Shown: positions 33,017 through 41,362 of the stretch, piece after piece
Layout: each line of letters opens with the position of its first letter
How positions within the stretch are numbered: the first letter of the stretch is position 1
Source of the DNA: Chthonomonas sp.
GTDB taxonomy: Bacteria > Armatimonadota > Fimbriimonadia > Fimbriimonadales > Fimbriimonadaceae
Assembly (NCBI GenBank): GCA_016788115.1
Contig: JAEURR010000008.1
Location: 186,001-250,000, forward strand
Direction: 5' to 3'
Length of the DNA: 64,000 nucleotides
Position numbers and translations under genes: made by a program
Notes under the pieces: model-generated
The model's database searches: none
What the model was told of the DNA's origin: nothing
What the model saw: the letters and a program-made list of their open reading frames with translations, nothing else

Positions 33017-36000
33017 TTACGGCAGGTACGGGTCCTTGGTGCCGCCCTCCGTCTTACCACCGCCCACCGGAGTCAGGATCACGTCCACGACCGTCAGAGC
33101 TCCGACGCCAGTGTTGAGACTCGTCTGAATGTTGACGCGGTTTGTGCTGGCTTCGTAGGTGAAAGTTTTGAGCGTCTGCCCGTTGCGGCGTATGCGCAGT
33201 GGCTTGTAGCCGGTCGGCAGTCGGAGCCACGTGCCTAGGTTGCACGCCAGCCCGCTCTTGTTCGTAATGAACTGCGCAACACGCGTCGTTCCCTCGTTTC
33301 GCGCCTCGATGTCGAATGAGTGCGGACCAAACTGGACGTTCTTCCAACGCAGGCTGTTCCAAGTGCTTGGCAGCTTAGGCGAAATGCGCAATGTGTTGAG
33401 TCGTGCATCCGGCACGAAGTCGAGGAAGCCCATCATCGAGTCTACGTAGAAGCTCATCGACTCCCAAGCATTGGGCCAAGCGGCCTGGTGCCGGTAGTCG
33501 GGCTGCCCTGCGTAAAGCAGACTGTAGCTTGGCGAGTATTGCTCGGCACCAAAGTTGACCGACGTGTTGAACTGCTTCGCTTTGTCGATCCGCAACTTCA
33601 TGTTGTCGATGTCGCCCGTGCCCGCCGTGTAGTCCGCGCGCATGCCGTAGTACATGCCGTACCACAGGGTGCTGAGCGTCCACGGACCGCCGCCCCAGTA
33701 GCTGTCGCCCCAGTAGCGGTTGACCATCCCTTCGAACTCGCCGCTGAAGTTCATGATCGGGTGCTTGTTACCGAATCGGTCGTTGGCAACGCCGTTCATG
33801 CGATCAACCACCAGCTTCATGCGGTTGTCCGTCGGTGACAGGACGCGGAACGGGTACACCACGCCGAGCTGACTGATGTCGGTGTTCTCACCGTTCCAGT
33901 CCATGCGAGCGACCATGCCGTCGTAGATGTTCGAAGCGCGACTGTTGAAGAGCGAGACGTCGCTCGGCTTGTTCAGGACGTTCGCGATCCACGCGGCATC
34001 CCACAACCCGCGAATAACGTTCGCATTGGAATAGACGAAGACGTCGAACGCGTCTTCCCACAGGCTCATGCTGTACATGAGCTTCACGCTGTCGGCATAG
34101 TACATTCGCGAATCGATCGATGAGTCTTCGCTACTGGCACGGGCCGAGTCGTAGACCATAGAATCGTACTGCGCGCTCAGCCATGGCAAGTCGCCCGTTG
34201 AGTCGTAGTGGTATTTCACACCCCAGGGAACGACTGCGGTCTCGTCGACCTGCGGTGCACTCCAAATGGTGTATCCGTCGGTGGTGTACTTCTGATAGAA
34301 GAACCCCTTGCCGCCCCAAGACTCATTCGATCGGAACGCCACGTCCTTGAGGAATCGGTAAATTTCGCGAGCAGACTCGTTCTGACCGACTCGATCGAGA
34401 GTTACGGCCGCCCAGACGGCGTCGCGTGGCCAGCAGTACATGTATGCACCGTTGTGCATGCCTGCCACGAGCGCACCGCTCTTGCCATCCTGATGCAGTG
34501 CAGTACCCAGCAGACCCCGCTTAAACAGGGCGTCGTACGAGTCGTCTGGATAGTCAATCGTAGTTCCCTGGGCGAGCCAGTTCAGCCAGTAGTTGTCGGT
34601 ATCCACTTGGAGGTTCGAGACGTTGACTGTCTGGAACCAGTCCAGCACCGGTTGAATCTGGGAGGTGTAGGTTCCAGTTGCACCAGCGAAGTTGTCAAAC
34701 CCGCCCACCGTGGCGATATTCACTTCCCGAGTCTCGCCCGGATTCAGCGTGATGCGGCTACCGATCCAGCCCTGGCCGTTGTCGCTGCTCGAATCGCGCC
34801 ACGAGTCGGAAGCAAACGTCCCGCTGGCACCGCCAACGGTGTTCACCACCTTCATCGAGGAGGCCAGGTATAGCGACACGTTTTTGGAGTAGTCGCTGAA
34901 AGAAGACGGGTTGTACTCGCTGACCGAGCTGGCGAGGCGGAACGTGTTGTCGTAGGCGACCATCGCGCCTCGGCTCGAATCCGCGAACATGCCGTCGTGG
35001 TTGTCGCCTCCATTCAGCGCCGGATCCATGTAGTAGAACACATCGATCGTCTGCGCGCTTGCGCCGTTGTTCTTCAGCAACATGCGCTTGAAATAGATTC
35101 CACGATTCGGTTGGCTCGTGGCGTCGAGCGGGAAAGTGATCCCCTTCGGCGCAAAATCGTACTGCTCAACCTGAATGTTGCGACCACCCGCGACAAATCG
35201 GGACTTCGTGTAGACCGTCTGACTGTCCTCGATGTACCGGTGCTCCCAGTCAACGTAGTCGGTGCCAGCGGAGTTGGTAAGCCAGTAAGTCTTTCCACCC
35301 GCTCGCAGACCCGCGAATGCCTGGTTGAGATTCAACTGGCCGCGCGAAGTGGGCGGCAGACCAGCCGGGAAGGTGTCCACCCCATCGCTGTACCCCTCGT
35401 TCTTACTCGCCACACCCTGTACCGCGCCCGCGCTCGGGTAGTAAATATCGTAGACCGAGCCGTTTCGGTCCAGCATCACATTCATGTAGTTATTGCCTGC
35501 GACAGCTTCTTCCTTCCATGAGTGGTACGGCGGGTAGCCGACGGTGTGATTGACAAATGCAGAGCCTTGCCCGGGCCAAGCGATACCCACGCGGTAGCTT
35601 GAAACCTTTGCCGTGTTCGACGGGTCATTGCACGTGTTGTCCGAGCAACCAAAGTTGTCGCTGAAGACTTCGATGCCTCCCGAAGAGTGCCACGCGCCGA
35701 TCTTGTACTTGACTTGGCGGCCGTAGACTTGGATCGCTGCGGGCAGCGTCCCCTTCCACCAGTCGACCTGGCCACCCCCGGTGGACTCGTTTCGGACAAA
35801 TGTGATCTGCCCGGAGCTGCTCTTAAGGACTGTCGTGGTGCCTGAGCCGACACCCTTTGTGCCCAAGGGAGTACTGCCGTCGGTCGTGTAGTAAATGGCC
35901 ACGTCCGTGTAGAAGAACGAGTAACCGATCCGAACCCACAGGTCAGCAGCATCGCCTTCGCGCAGTCCCGCGGGATTGCGCATGGTCACGCCGCTTTCGC

Positions 36001-36103
36001 CAAACACCGCATTGGTCGCGCTGTGCTCAACGAACTCGGGCGTCGCCAACGCGCCTTGCACAAGCAAGAAGAGGCCGCAAAGAAGTGCCGTCGCTTTCGT
36101 CAT
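33017..36103 (-). CDS. secreted glycoside hydrolase family 15 (glucoamylase-like) enzyme
   Basis: Probably hydrolyses alpha-glucosidic links in starch- or dextran-like polymers outside the cell or in the periplasm. 1028 residues: signal peptide MTKATALLCGLFLLVQGALA, an N-terminal beta domain (about 25-175; YYTTDGSTPLGTKGVG, which resembles chitobiase-type Ig-like domains), a beta super-sandwich (about 190-500) and an (alpha/alpha)6 barrel. Catalytic-region motifs are YCWPRDAVWAAV (WPRD at 558-561) and QVDET (618-622), as in GH15. SD GGGAG 7 bases before the ATG. The substrate cannot be told; glucodextranase and isomaltase relatives share the fold. Confidence 0.85.
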   Translation of the reverse strand: MTKATALLCGLFLLVQGALATPEFVEHSATNAVFGESGVTMRNPAGLREGDAADLWVRIGYSFFYTDVAIYYTTDGSTPLGTKGVGSGTTTVLKSSSGQITFVRNESTGGGQVDWWKGTLPAAIQVYGRQVKYKIGAWHSSGGIEVFSDNFGCSDNTCNDPSNTAKVSSYRVGIAWPGQGSAFVNHTVGYPPYHSWKEEAVAGNNYMNVMLDRNGSVYDIYYPSAGAVQGVASKNEGYSDGVDTFPAGLPPTSRGQLNLNQAFAGLRAGGKTYWLTNSAGTDYVDWEHRYIEDSQTVYTKSRFVAGGRNIQVEQYDFAPKGITFPLDATSQPNRGIYFKRMLLKNNGASAQTIDVFYYMDPALNGGDNHDGMFADSSRGAMVAYDNTFRLASSVSEYNPSSFSDYSKNVSLYLASSMKVVNTVGGASGTFASDSWRDSSSDNGQGWIGSRITLNPGETREVNIATVGGFDNFAGATGTYTSQIQPVLDWFQTVNVSNLQVDTDNYWLNWLAQGTTIDYPDDSYDALFKRGLLGTALHQDGKSGALVAGMHNGAYMYCWPRDAVWAAVTLDRVGQNESAREIYRFLKDVAFRSNESWGGKGFFYQKYTTDGYTIWSAPQVDETAVVPWGVKYHYDSTGDLPWLSAQYDSMVYDSARASSEDSSIDSRMYYADSVKLMYSMSLWEDAFDVFVYSNANVIRGLWDAAWIANVLNKPSDVSLFNSRASNIYDGMVARMDWNGENTDISQLGVVYPFRVLSPTDNRMKLVVDRMNGVANDRFGNKHPIMNFSGEFEGMVNRYWGDSYWGGGPWTLSTLWYGMYYGMRADYTAGTGDIDNMKLRIDKAKQFNTSVNFGAEQYSPSYSLLYAGQPDYRHQAAWPNAWESMSFYVDSMMGFLDFVPDARLNTLRISPKLPSTWNSLRWKNVQFGPHSFDIEARNEGTTRVAQFITNKSGLACNLGTWLRLPTGYKPLRIRRNGQTLKTFTYEASTNRVNIQTSLNTGVGALTVVDVILTPVGGGKTEGGTKDPYLP

Positions 36104-36115
36104 TGAAATCTCCCA

Positions 36116-36132
36116 TCGCCGTCGAACGGCGA
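36116..36132 (-). promoter_or_regulatory. leader hairpin upstream of the GH15 gene
   Basis: TCGCCGT-CGA-ACGGCGA forms a perfect 7-bp stem with a 3-base loop, just before the GH15 ribosome-binding site and downstream of a TACAAT -10-like box (minus strand, about 36155). Could be an operator or an mRNA-stabilising hairpin. Confidence 0.4.
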
Positions 36133-36201
36133 ATACGTATTCTTGGGGATATTGTACAGGATTATGCGTATGAAACCCAACCAGTATTCTTGCGGGGAGC
36201 C

Positions 36202-38379
36202 CTAGTTTCGCAGGGGCTTGCCGGTCTCGATCATATGACGAATCCGCGCCACGGACTGACCGAGTTGCATGAGTTCAATGAACTCCTTTCGTTCCCAGTC
36301 CAGCGCTTCCTGCCAGTTCGTCGGCTTGACGAACACCGCTTTGATGTGTTCGCCGATCCGCTTGTCGTACTCCGATATCTTCCCTGCTGCCAGCAGTTCG
36401 GCCAGCATGTGATCAATCATCCCACCAAGCGGGCCAACTGGCATCTCGAAACTCTGCTCGCCAAGCGGCTTCACGGTCTTGGCGATCTCTCTCGCGTCCG
36501 CCATCAGCCGGTCCGGGTGTAGACCCACAACGTCGTGGGGTCGCAACAGTCCCAGGCGCTGCGCTTCGTACGCTCCAGACACCGTCACCCCCTGCACCAC
36601 CCTGCTAGCGAAATCGACCATGGTCTTGGCCGAATCTCCGCTTCGGGCGCGCAGGAGTGCCGTGCCGTGGCCGCCAGGGATGAGACCGACCTTGGCCTCT
36701 GGGAATCCGATCGTTGCCTCGGGACTAGCAAGAATGACCGCGCTACCGAGCGCGAGCTCAAATCCTCCACCCAGGCAATAGCCGTGGACCGCCGCCACAC
36801 AGGCCCGTGAGCGCAGGGCAATCGCCGTTTGCTGAAGCGCAACCAGTCCCTCGTCCACGAGGCCCCAATCGCCCGCATCGATACAATCGCGGAAGAATGT
36901 CAGGTCAAACCCGACCGAGAACGAGCGCTGCTCATTCGCAATCACGAACGGACCCTTGTGCGCCCCAATCCAGTGAGTGAGCTCTTCTAGCAGCTTCGGT
37001 CCGACAGTTCCGAGCTTAGTCGTCAAACTGACCGCGGCGATGCCATCTCCAAGGTCGCGGACTTGAAACGTCTCAAGCTTCTCTTTAAGCGGATACTCAG
37101 CGAGAGATCGAAACTCGGGTTCATGTTTCTGATTGACCCAGCCGCCGTGGTGACCGCGCATCTCGTTCTGCCGGTAGAAGTGGCCACCTTCGATGCCGAC
37201 CTTCTCAGGGCCGATCGCATCGATCATGGCAAACGGGCCCATCTCCCATCCAAATCCCCACATCATCACACGGTCGAAGTCCTGAACGTTGTGGCTGATC
37301 TCCTCGCGAATGGCATGCGCGTACTTCAGGGTGGGAATCAAGTAGCGGCGCATGAACTCACCCGCGTCGTCGCCAAGTTCCAGCGTCTTTGCGAGACGTT
37401 CACCCAGAGGCAGCTTTTGCAGCGGTTTGATCGAAGGCAAGTCCGCCTCAACCGAGTCGCGGTACAGCAGCGTCTCAAGGTCCAAGGTCGAGATGCTGTT
37501 GGCCTCTTTCATGAAGTAACCGCGCCCGGCCTTCTGGCCAAGGTGGCCGTTGGCGAGCAGGTGCTCGACGGACTTCGGTAGGGACAGCGAAGGGGTGAAG
37601 TCGTCGGTCGCGCAGCGGTCGCGCAGGTTCGCAGCGATGTCGGCCATGATGTCGATCCCAACGAGGTCATTCAGGCGGAAGCTTGCAGTTCGCGGGCGGC
37701 CCAAGAATGGACCGGTGAGCAGGTCCACCGTCTCCACGCTCAGCCGCAGCTTCTCTGCCACATGAACCGCGTGGAGCATCGCCCACATGCCGAATCGGTT
37801 CGCAATGAACCCCGGGGTGTCTTTGGCCGGGACGACCCGACGTCCCATGCGTGCCTCAAGGAGTTCGGTTGCCCTGCGTAGCTCGCCGGTATCTGTTTCA
37901 TCGGTCGGGATGAGTTCGAGCAGCTTCAGATGTCGGGGCGGATTGAAGAAGTGGGTTCCGAAGAATCGGCGACGGAAGGTCTCTGACCTTCCATCTTTCA
38001 GCAGCGCGATTTCCAGGCCGCTCGTATTGGTGCTGACCATCGCGGTCTCGGGCAAGTAGGGCTCGATCCTCTCATAGAGGCTGCGCTTGGCATCGAGCTT
38101 CTCGATGATCGCCTCGCAGACCCAGTCCGCCGACCGCAAAATCTCAAGGTCCTGGTCTACTCCCGCGATCTCGACCCGCGCCGCAGATTCGGGCGTCGCG
38201 AAATGCGGTGGTTTCAGAGATTTTGCTCTGTCCAGTCCCGCCCTGGCCGCGTCGCGCGTCATATCAAAGAGCGTGACGCGGAACCCGCAATTGGCCAAGT
38301 GAGCTGCAATTCCGGAACCCATGGTCCCGGCTCCCAGAATGCAGGCGTGAAAATGTTGATTATCTTCTGAAGTCAGCAT
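36202..38379 (-). CDS. 3-hydroxyacyl-CoA dehydrogenase / enoyl-CoA hydratase fusion (FadN-like)
   Basis: Two successive steps of fatty acid beta-oxidation: hydration of enoyl-CoA and NAD-dependent oxidation of 3-hydroxyacyl-CoA. About 725 residues from the ATG at 38379. The NAD domain comes first: ACILGAGTMGSGIAAHLANCGFRVTLFD (about 12-39), NTSGLEIALL and GTHFFNPPRHLKLLELIPTDET; the crotonase domain is C-terminal with VAAVHGYCLGGGFELALGSAVILASPEATIGFPEAKVGLIPGGHGT. This order (dehydrogenase then hydratase) is that of Bacillus FadN, opposite to E. coli FadB. Usually paired with a thiolase and acyl-CoA dehydrogenase, which are not in the window; etfBA lies 10 kb away. Confidence 0.9.
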   Translation of the reverse strand: MLTSEDNQHFHACILGAGTMGSGIAAHLANCGFRVTLFDMTRDAARAGLDRAKSLKPPHFATPESAARVEIAGVDQDLEILRSADWVCEAIIEKLDAKRSLYERIEPYLPETAMVSTNTSGLEIALLKDGRSETFRRRFFGTHFFNPPRHLKLLELIPTDETDTGELRRATELLEARMGRRVVPAKDTPGFIANRFGMWAMLHAVHVAEKLRLSVETVDLLTGPFLGRPRTASFRLNDLVGIDIMADIAANLRDRCATDDFTPSLSLPKSVEHLLANGHLGQKAGRGYFMKEANSISTLDLETLLYRDSVEADLPSIKPLQKLPLGERLAKTLELGDDAGEFMRRYLIPTLKYAHAIREEISHNVQDFDRVMMWGFGWEMGPFAMIDAIGPEKVGIEGGHFYRQNEMRGHHGGWVNQKHEPEFRSLAEYPLKEKLETFQVRDLGDGIAAVSLTTKLGTVGPKLLEELTHWIGAHKGPFVIANEQRSFSVGFDLTFFRDCIDAGDWGLVDEGLVALQQTAIALRSRACVAAVHGYCLGGGFELALGSAVILASPEATIGFPEAKVGLIPGGHGTALLRARSGDSAKTMVDFASRVVQGVTVSGAYEAQRLGLLRPHDVVGLHPDRLMADAREIAKTVKPLGEQSFEMPVGPLGGMIDHMLAELLAAGKISEYDKRIGEHIKAVFVKPTNWQEALDWERKEFIELMQLGQSVARIRHMIETGKPLRN

Positions 38380-38478
38380 GAGTGGCGAACAAACTGCTCT
38401 TGAACGTGATCTGAACCTTTGTCCAGGATAATGCGTCTCTTTGCGCACTTTTCTGGAAAGTTTTCGACCAATCTGCCC

Positions 38479-38484
38479 TATACT
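38479..38484 (+). promoter_or_regulatory. -10-like box (TATACT) upstream of the deacetylase-like gene
   Basis: TATACT lies 62 bases before the ATG at 38547, within the 167-base gap between this gene and the divergent FadN-like gene. It would give a roughly 55-base leader. No ribosome-binding site precedes the ATG, and no clear -35 was found. Confidence 0.35.
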
Positions 38485-38546
38485 ACCGTAGCGACTCCCA
38501 TTGGAGCCGTGCCCGGATTGGGCTTGGTCTTTTTGAACCTTTCGCT

Positions 38547-40439
38547 ATGGCTAAATCTACCGTTGATCAACAAAAGGGCGGGTATCGAACTCGGCTGACG
38601 ATGTCTGCGACCACCAATCCAACCGGTGGGACGTTCACCATCTCGACGATTTTTGGTACCACTGCACCGCTACCTTGGAACGCGTATGCCGACAAGATTC
38701 AGTCAGAGCTTGCCAAGGTCACCCCGGCGAATCTTCTCTCGGTGACTGGTGGTCCCTTCCCGCAGTGCCCGGTCACGATCATCAGCCAAGTGTTCAGCAC
38801 CGTCCGAAGCGACCGAACCTACACCGTGAACACAGCGGGTCTGACTGGCGGGTCAGGGATCTCCGTGAAGCAGGAGTACCTGTCGGACTACGAGACGAGT
38901 CCGTCGCAACTACCGACGACCCCGGTCCTCGGCAATAACACAGTTTTGATCTCCGGGACCGAATTCCCCGAGGTCATTTCCACTTCTGCGATCGCCTCTC
39001 CGGCGTGTATGGAATACACCTTCGACGGAAACGGCTCCGTCCGGGTGACCAGCTTGGTCAAGGATAAGTCGATCACGATTATCGATCGCATTGTCCCGTC
39101 CGTTAATTTGGTCGGCAAGTCGGTTTCATTCGCGGTGTACAACCCGCAGTCGTTCCCCATCTCGTCCTCGTTCCAGTTCTATGGGACGTGGCCCGCAACC
39201 GGGACGGCCTGGACGCTCAATCTGCAGTTGCAGCCAGGTTGGAACCACACGTGGTGCAACCAAACAAACCTCCCGAACGGCAATGTTCCCAATCTCAAGC
39301 AGGTGCAAGGGCTCTATGTGTCGTTGAATAGTCTGAACACCCAGTCCTCGGACGACCCTTCAAACACCATCGAGATGTACTTCGACAGCCTGCAAGTCTG
39401 TAATCCCGAGAAGTCATCGGTGTGTATCGGCTGGGACGACGGATTTGTCCGGATTCACCAGATCGCCAATCCGATCATCCAGAAGTACCCGGGGATCAAG
39501 CACTGCCTATTCGTGGTCCGCGATTGGACACTCGCGGGCAAGCGATGGGACAACGTCCCGACGCTCACGGTTTCCCTATTGAATCAGCTATATGCGACCG
39601 GCCAGTACCTGATCTGCAATCACTCCGCAACCCACGGCAGATTCGAATCCGGCATCAACCCGGCGTTCACCGGCACCTTGTCCCGTGACCAAGCCGTGCG
39701 CTGGGATCCATCCACGCTGCCGACGGGCGGAACTTTCCGACTCACGATGCCCGGCTATGGGACCACCGGTGCCATCCCTTACAACGCGACGATTCGCCAA
39801 CTGCGCGATGCTGTCGCGAGCCTGGTGGGTGAGGACCGCGTGCAGATTACAAGCTGGACCACAACGTCCCTCAGCGCGAGCTACGGTTTGCGAATCGCTT
39901 TCTCCGAGCCGTTCCCGATCCTTACCTTGTCGGATCCCGATGGAAACGTCAACCAGAACCGCATTCGGGCCGGTGCCGCTTACGCAGTGGCCGATATCGT
40001 CACCGACTACGAGAACAATCGCCAATTCCTGCTGCAGAACGGATGGGTAGGCGGAGAAGACATCGTTGCTTACCCCGAGGGGTCGTTTGGCCCGGCGGTT
40101 GACGCCGCCATGAATATCCTTGGGATGCGCGGCGCGCGGATCATGACCTCCAAATACGGAAACTACGCGACGCGGAACCGCGGCGCCTTCCTGGACCGAT
40201 TCGCACTCCCCGCACTAAATTTTGGCGGCAACTTGCCGAAGCTCATTCAGCAGTGCGAAATGATCGCTGAAGAGGGTGGCCACCTTGGCATCATGCTCCA
40301 CGACATTTCGTATATGCCGGGACAGACGAACCGCGTCAATGCCGCCGAGTTCGAGATGTTCCTGCAGTATCTCTATCGAAACCAGCACCGAGTCAAGACG
40401 CAAACCTATGCGGAGTACTTCTCGATGATCGGTATCTAG
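38547..40439 (+). CDS. polysaccharide-deacetylase-like protein with two copies of a beta-rich module
   Basis: 630 residues, no signal peptide. Layout: module A (about 25-110; PTGGTFTIS, TTAPLPWNAYADKIQSELAKV), a beta-sandwich resembling carbohydrate-binding domains (about 130-285), then a NodB-type deacetylase domain. Deacetylase landmarks: GWDDG (295-299, for TFDDG), NHSATH (358-363, for the metal-binding HxxxH motif), YPEGSFG (509-515) and LHDIS (584-588). Module B (about 390-475; PTGGTFRLTMPGYGTTGAIPYNATIRQLRDAVASL) sits between the second and third motifs, so it interrupts the catalytic domain. Similar GTFxLxxxGxTTxxIPYNA modules occur in phage-like structural proteins. Function inferred, substrate unknown. 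Confidence 0.75.
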   Translation: MAKSTVDQQKGGYRTRLTMSATTNPTGGTFTISTIFGTTAPLPWNAYADKIQSELAKVTPANLLSVTGGPFPQCPVTIISQVFSTVRSDRTYTVNTAGLTGGSGISVKQEYLSDYETSPSQLPTTPVLGNNTVLISGTEFPEVISTSAIASPACMEYTFDGNGSVRVTSLVKDKSITIIDRIVPSVNLVGKSVSFAVYNPQSFPISSSFQFYGTWPATGTAWTLNLQLQPGWNHTWCNQTNLPNGNVPNLKQVQGLYVSLNSLNTQSSDDPSNTIEMYFDSLQVCNPEKSSVCIGWDDGFVRIHQIANPIIQKYPGIKHCLFVVRDWTLAGKRWDNVPTLTVSLLNQLYATGQYLICNHSATHGRFESGINPAFTGTLSRDQAVRWDPSTLPTGGTFRLTMPGYGTTGAIPYNATIRQLRDAVASLVGEDRVQITSWTTTSLSASYGLRIAFSEPFPILTLSDPDGNVNQNRIRAGAAYAVADIVTDYENNRQFLLQNGWVGGEDIVAYPEGSFGPAVDAAMNILGMRGARIMTSKYGNYATRNRGAFLDRFALPALNFGGNLPKLIQQCEMIAEEGGHLGIMLHDISYMPGQTNRVNAAEFEMFLQYLYRNQHRVKTQTYAEYFSMIGI

Positions 40440-40464
40440 GGCAAGCGCTCAGTAACGTCAGCAT

Positions 40465-40498
40465 GAAGGGGAGGAGCCGGTATCGACTCGTCCCCTTC
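40465..40498. terminator. bidirectional terminator between convergent genes
   Basis: GAAGGGGA and TCCCCTTC form a perfect 8-bp stem around an 18-base loop, in the 80-base gap between the convergent genes ending at 40439 and 40520. No long T-run on either side. Confidence 0.5.
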
Positions 40499-40519
40499 TC
40501 AAATGCTTTGGAGTTGATC

Positions 40520-41293
40520 TCAGGCGAATGCGCTGAGACGAGATCCGTAGTAGGGCGCATTGATGCCACCACACGTGTTGCGGCACTTGACCCGAGACAG
40601 AAGCGTGCGTCCCGCAGAAGTGTACAGGTCAGGAGACATTCGGCTGATACGCGCGATCGCGTTGTCATCGAATAGCGCACCACACCACATGATGGAGCCA
40701 TTCGCGATGGCCACGAGTACTCCAAAACTTCCTGGCGACACCCCGACAAACTGCGTCGCGAGCAGTCCCGGTTCAATGGTGTCATCGATATCGATCAAAC
40801 GCAGCTTGGGCTGAATCTTCACCAGGTTGCGCTGAACGTTGCCCGCACGCTGCATGTTCTCAGGATCGACGAGGCGTCGGTCGGGGATGTTGTTCATCCA
40901 GAAGTTGTATTCGTCCGCCGACATGATGTGGGTCGCGTTCGGGAAGAGTAGCTGCCCGCCGTAGAGTGCGCCACCCGTGTTGCCGAGTGTGGCGTGGGTG
41001 AAGATGACATCGGTGACATCGTTCGGGTTGATGCCGCGGTCGAGAAGCTTCATGCGGGTGAGGTCGCCGTTGTAGCCCGGGTCAAACACCACCGTCTTCG
41101 AAGCGCTCCGGCCAACGCCAAACGTGAGCGAGCCGGTAGGGACCAACTCGTTGATTGGAACGCGCTGGAACACGTACGTTCCGTCGTCGCCGCCGACAAC
41201 GTCGCCGCCATCGGCACGGGCAATGGCGGGCACTGCAAGTGCCATAGCACTTGCACCGGAAGCAATCAGAAACTCGCGACGGGACAGACTCAT
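40520..41293 (-). CDS. Tat-exported metallo-beta-lactamase-fold protein without metal ligands
   Basis: 257 residues. The N-terminus MSLSRREFLIASGASAMALAVPAIARA is a twin-arginine signal (SRREFL). The body follows the MBL-fold plan, e.g. VVFDPGYNGD, INPNDVTDVIFTHATLGNTGGALYG, LFPNATHIMSADEYNFWM. The zinc motif H-x-H-x-D-H reads H100-A-T102-L-G104-N105; the later PGHTPGH region reads VSPGSFGVL, the G-D loop reads CGALFDD and the final His region reads GGINAPYYG. Nearly all metal ligands are therefore replaced, so hydrolase activity is unlikely. I expect a binding or structural role. The ATG at 41293 is preferred over the TTG 6 bases upstream. Confidence 0.8.
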   Translation of the reverse strand: MSLSRREFLIASGASAMALAVPAIARADGGDVVGGDDGTYVFQRVPINELVPTGSLTFGVGRSASKTVVFDPGYNGDLTRMKLLDRGINPNDVTDVIFTHATLGNTGGALYGGQLLFPNATHIMSADEYNFWMNNIPDRRLVDPENMQRAGNVQRNLVKIQPKLRLIDIDDTIEPGLLATQFVGVSPGSFGVLVAIANGSIMWCGALFDDNAIARISRMSPDLYTSAGRTLLSRVKCRNTCGGINAPYYGSRLSAFA

Positions 41294-41362
41294 AAGCAAA
41301 TCAACAAGATAACTCTAGTATTGTAGTGCAGTTTCCGGGCCAAGTGTGACTTCTTTGATTCG

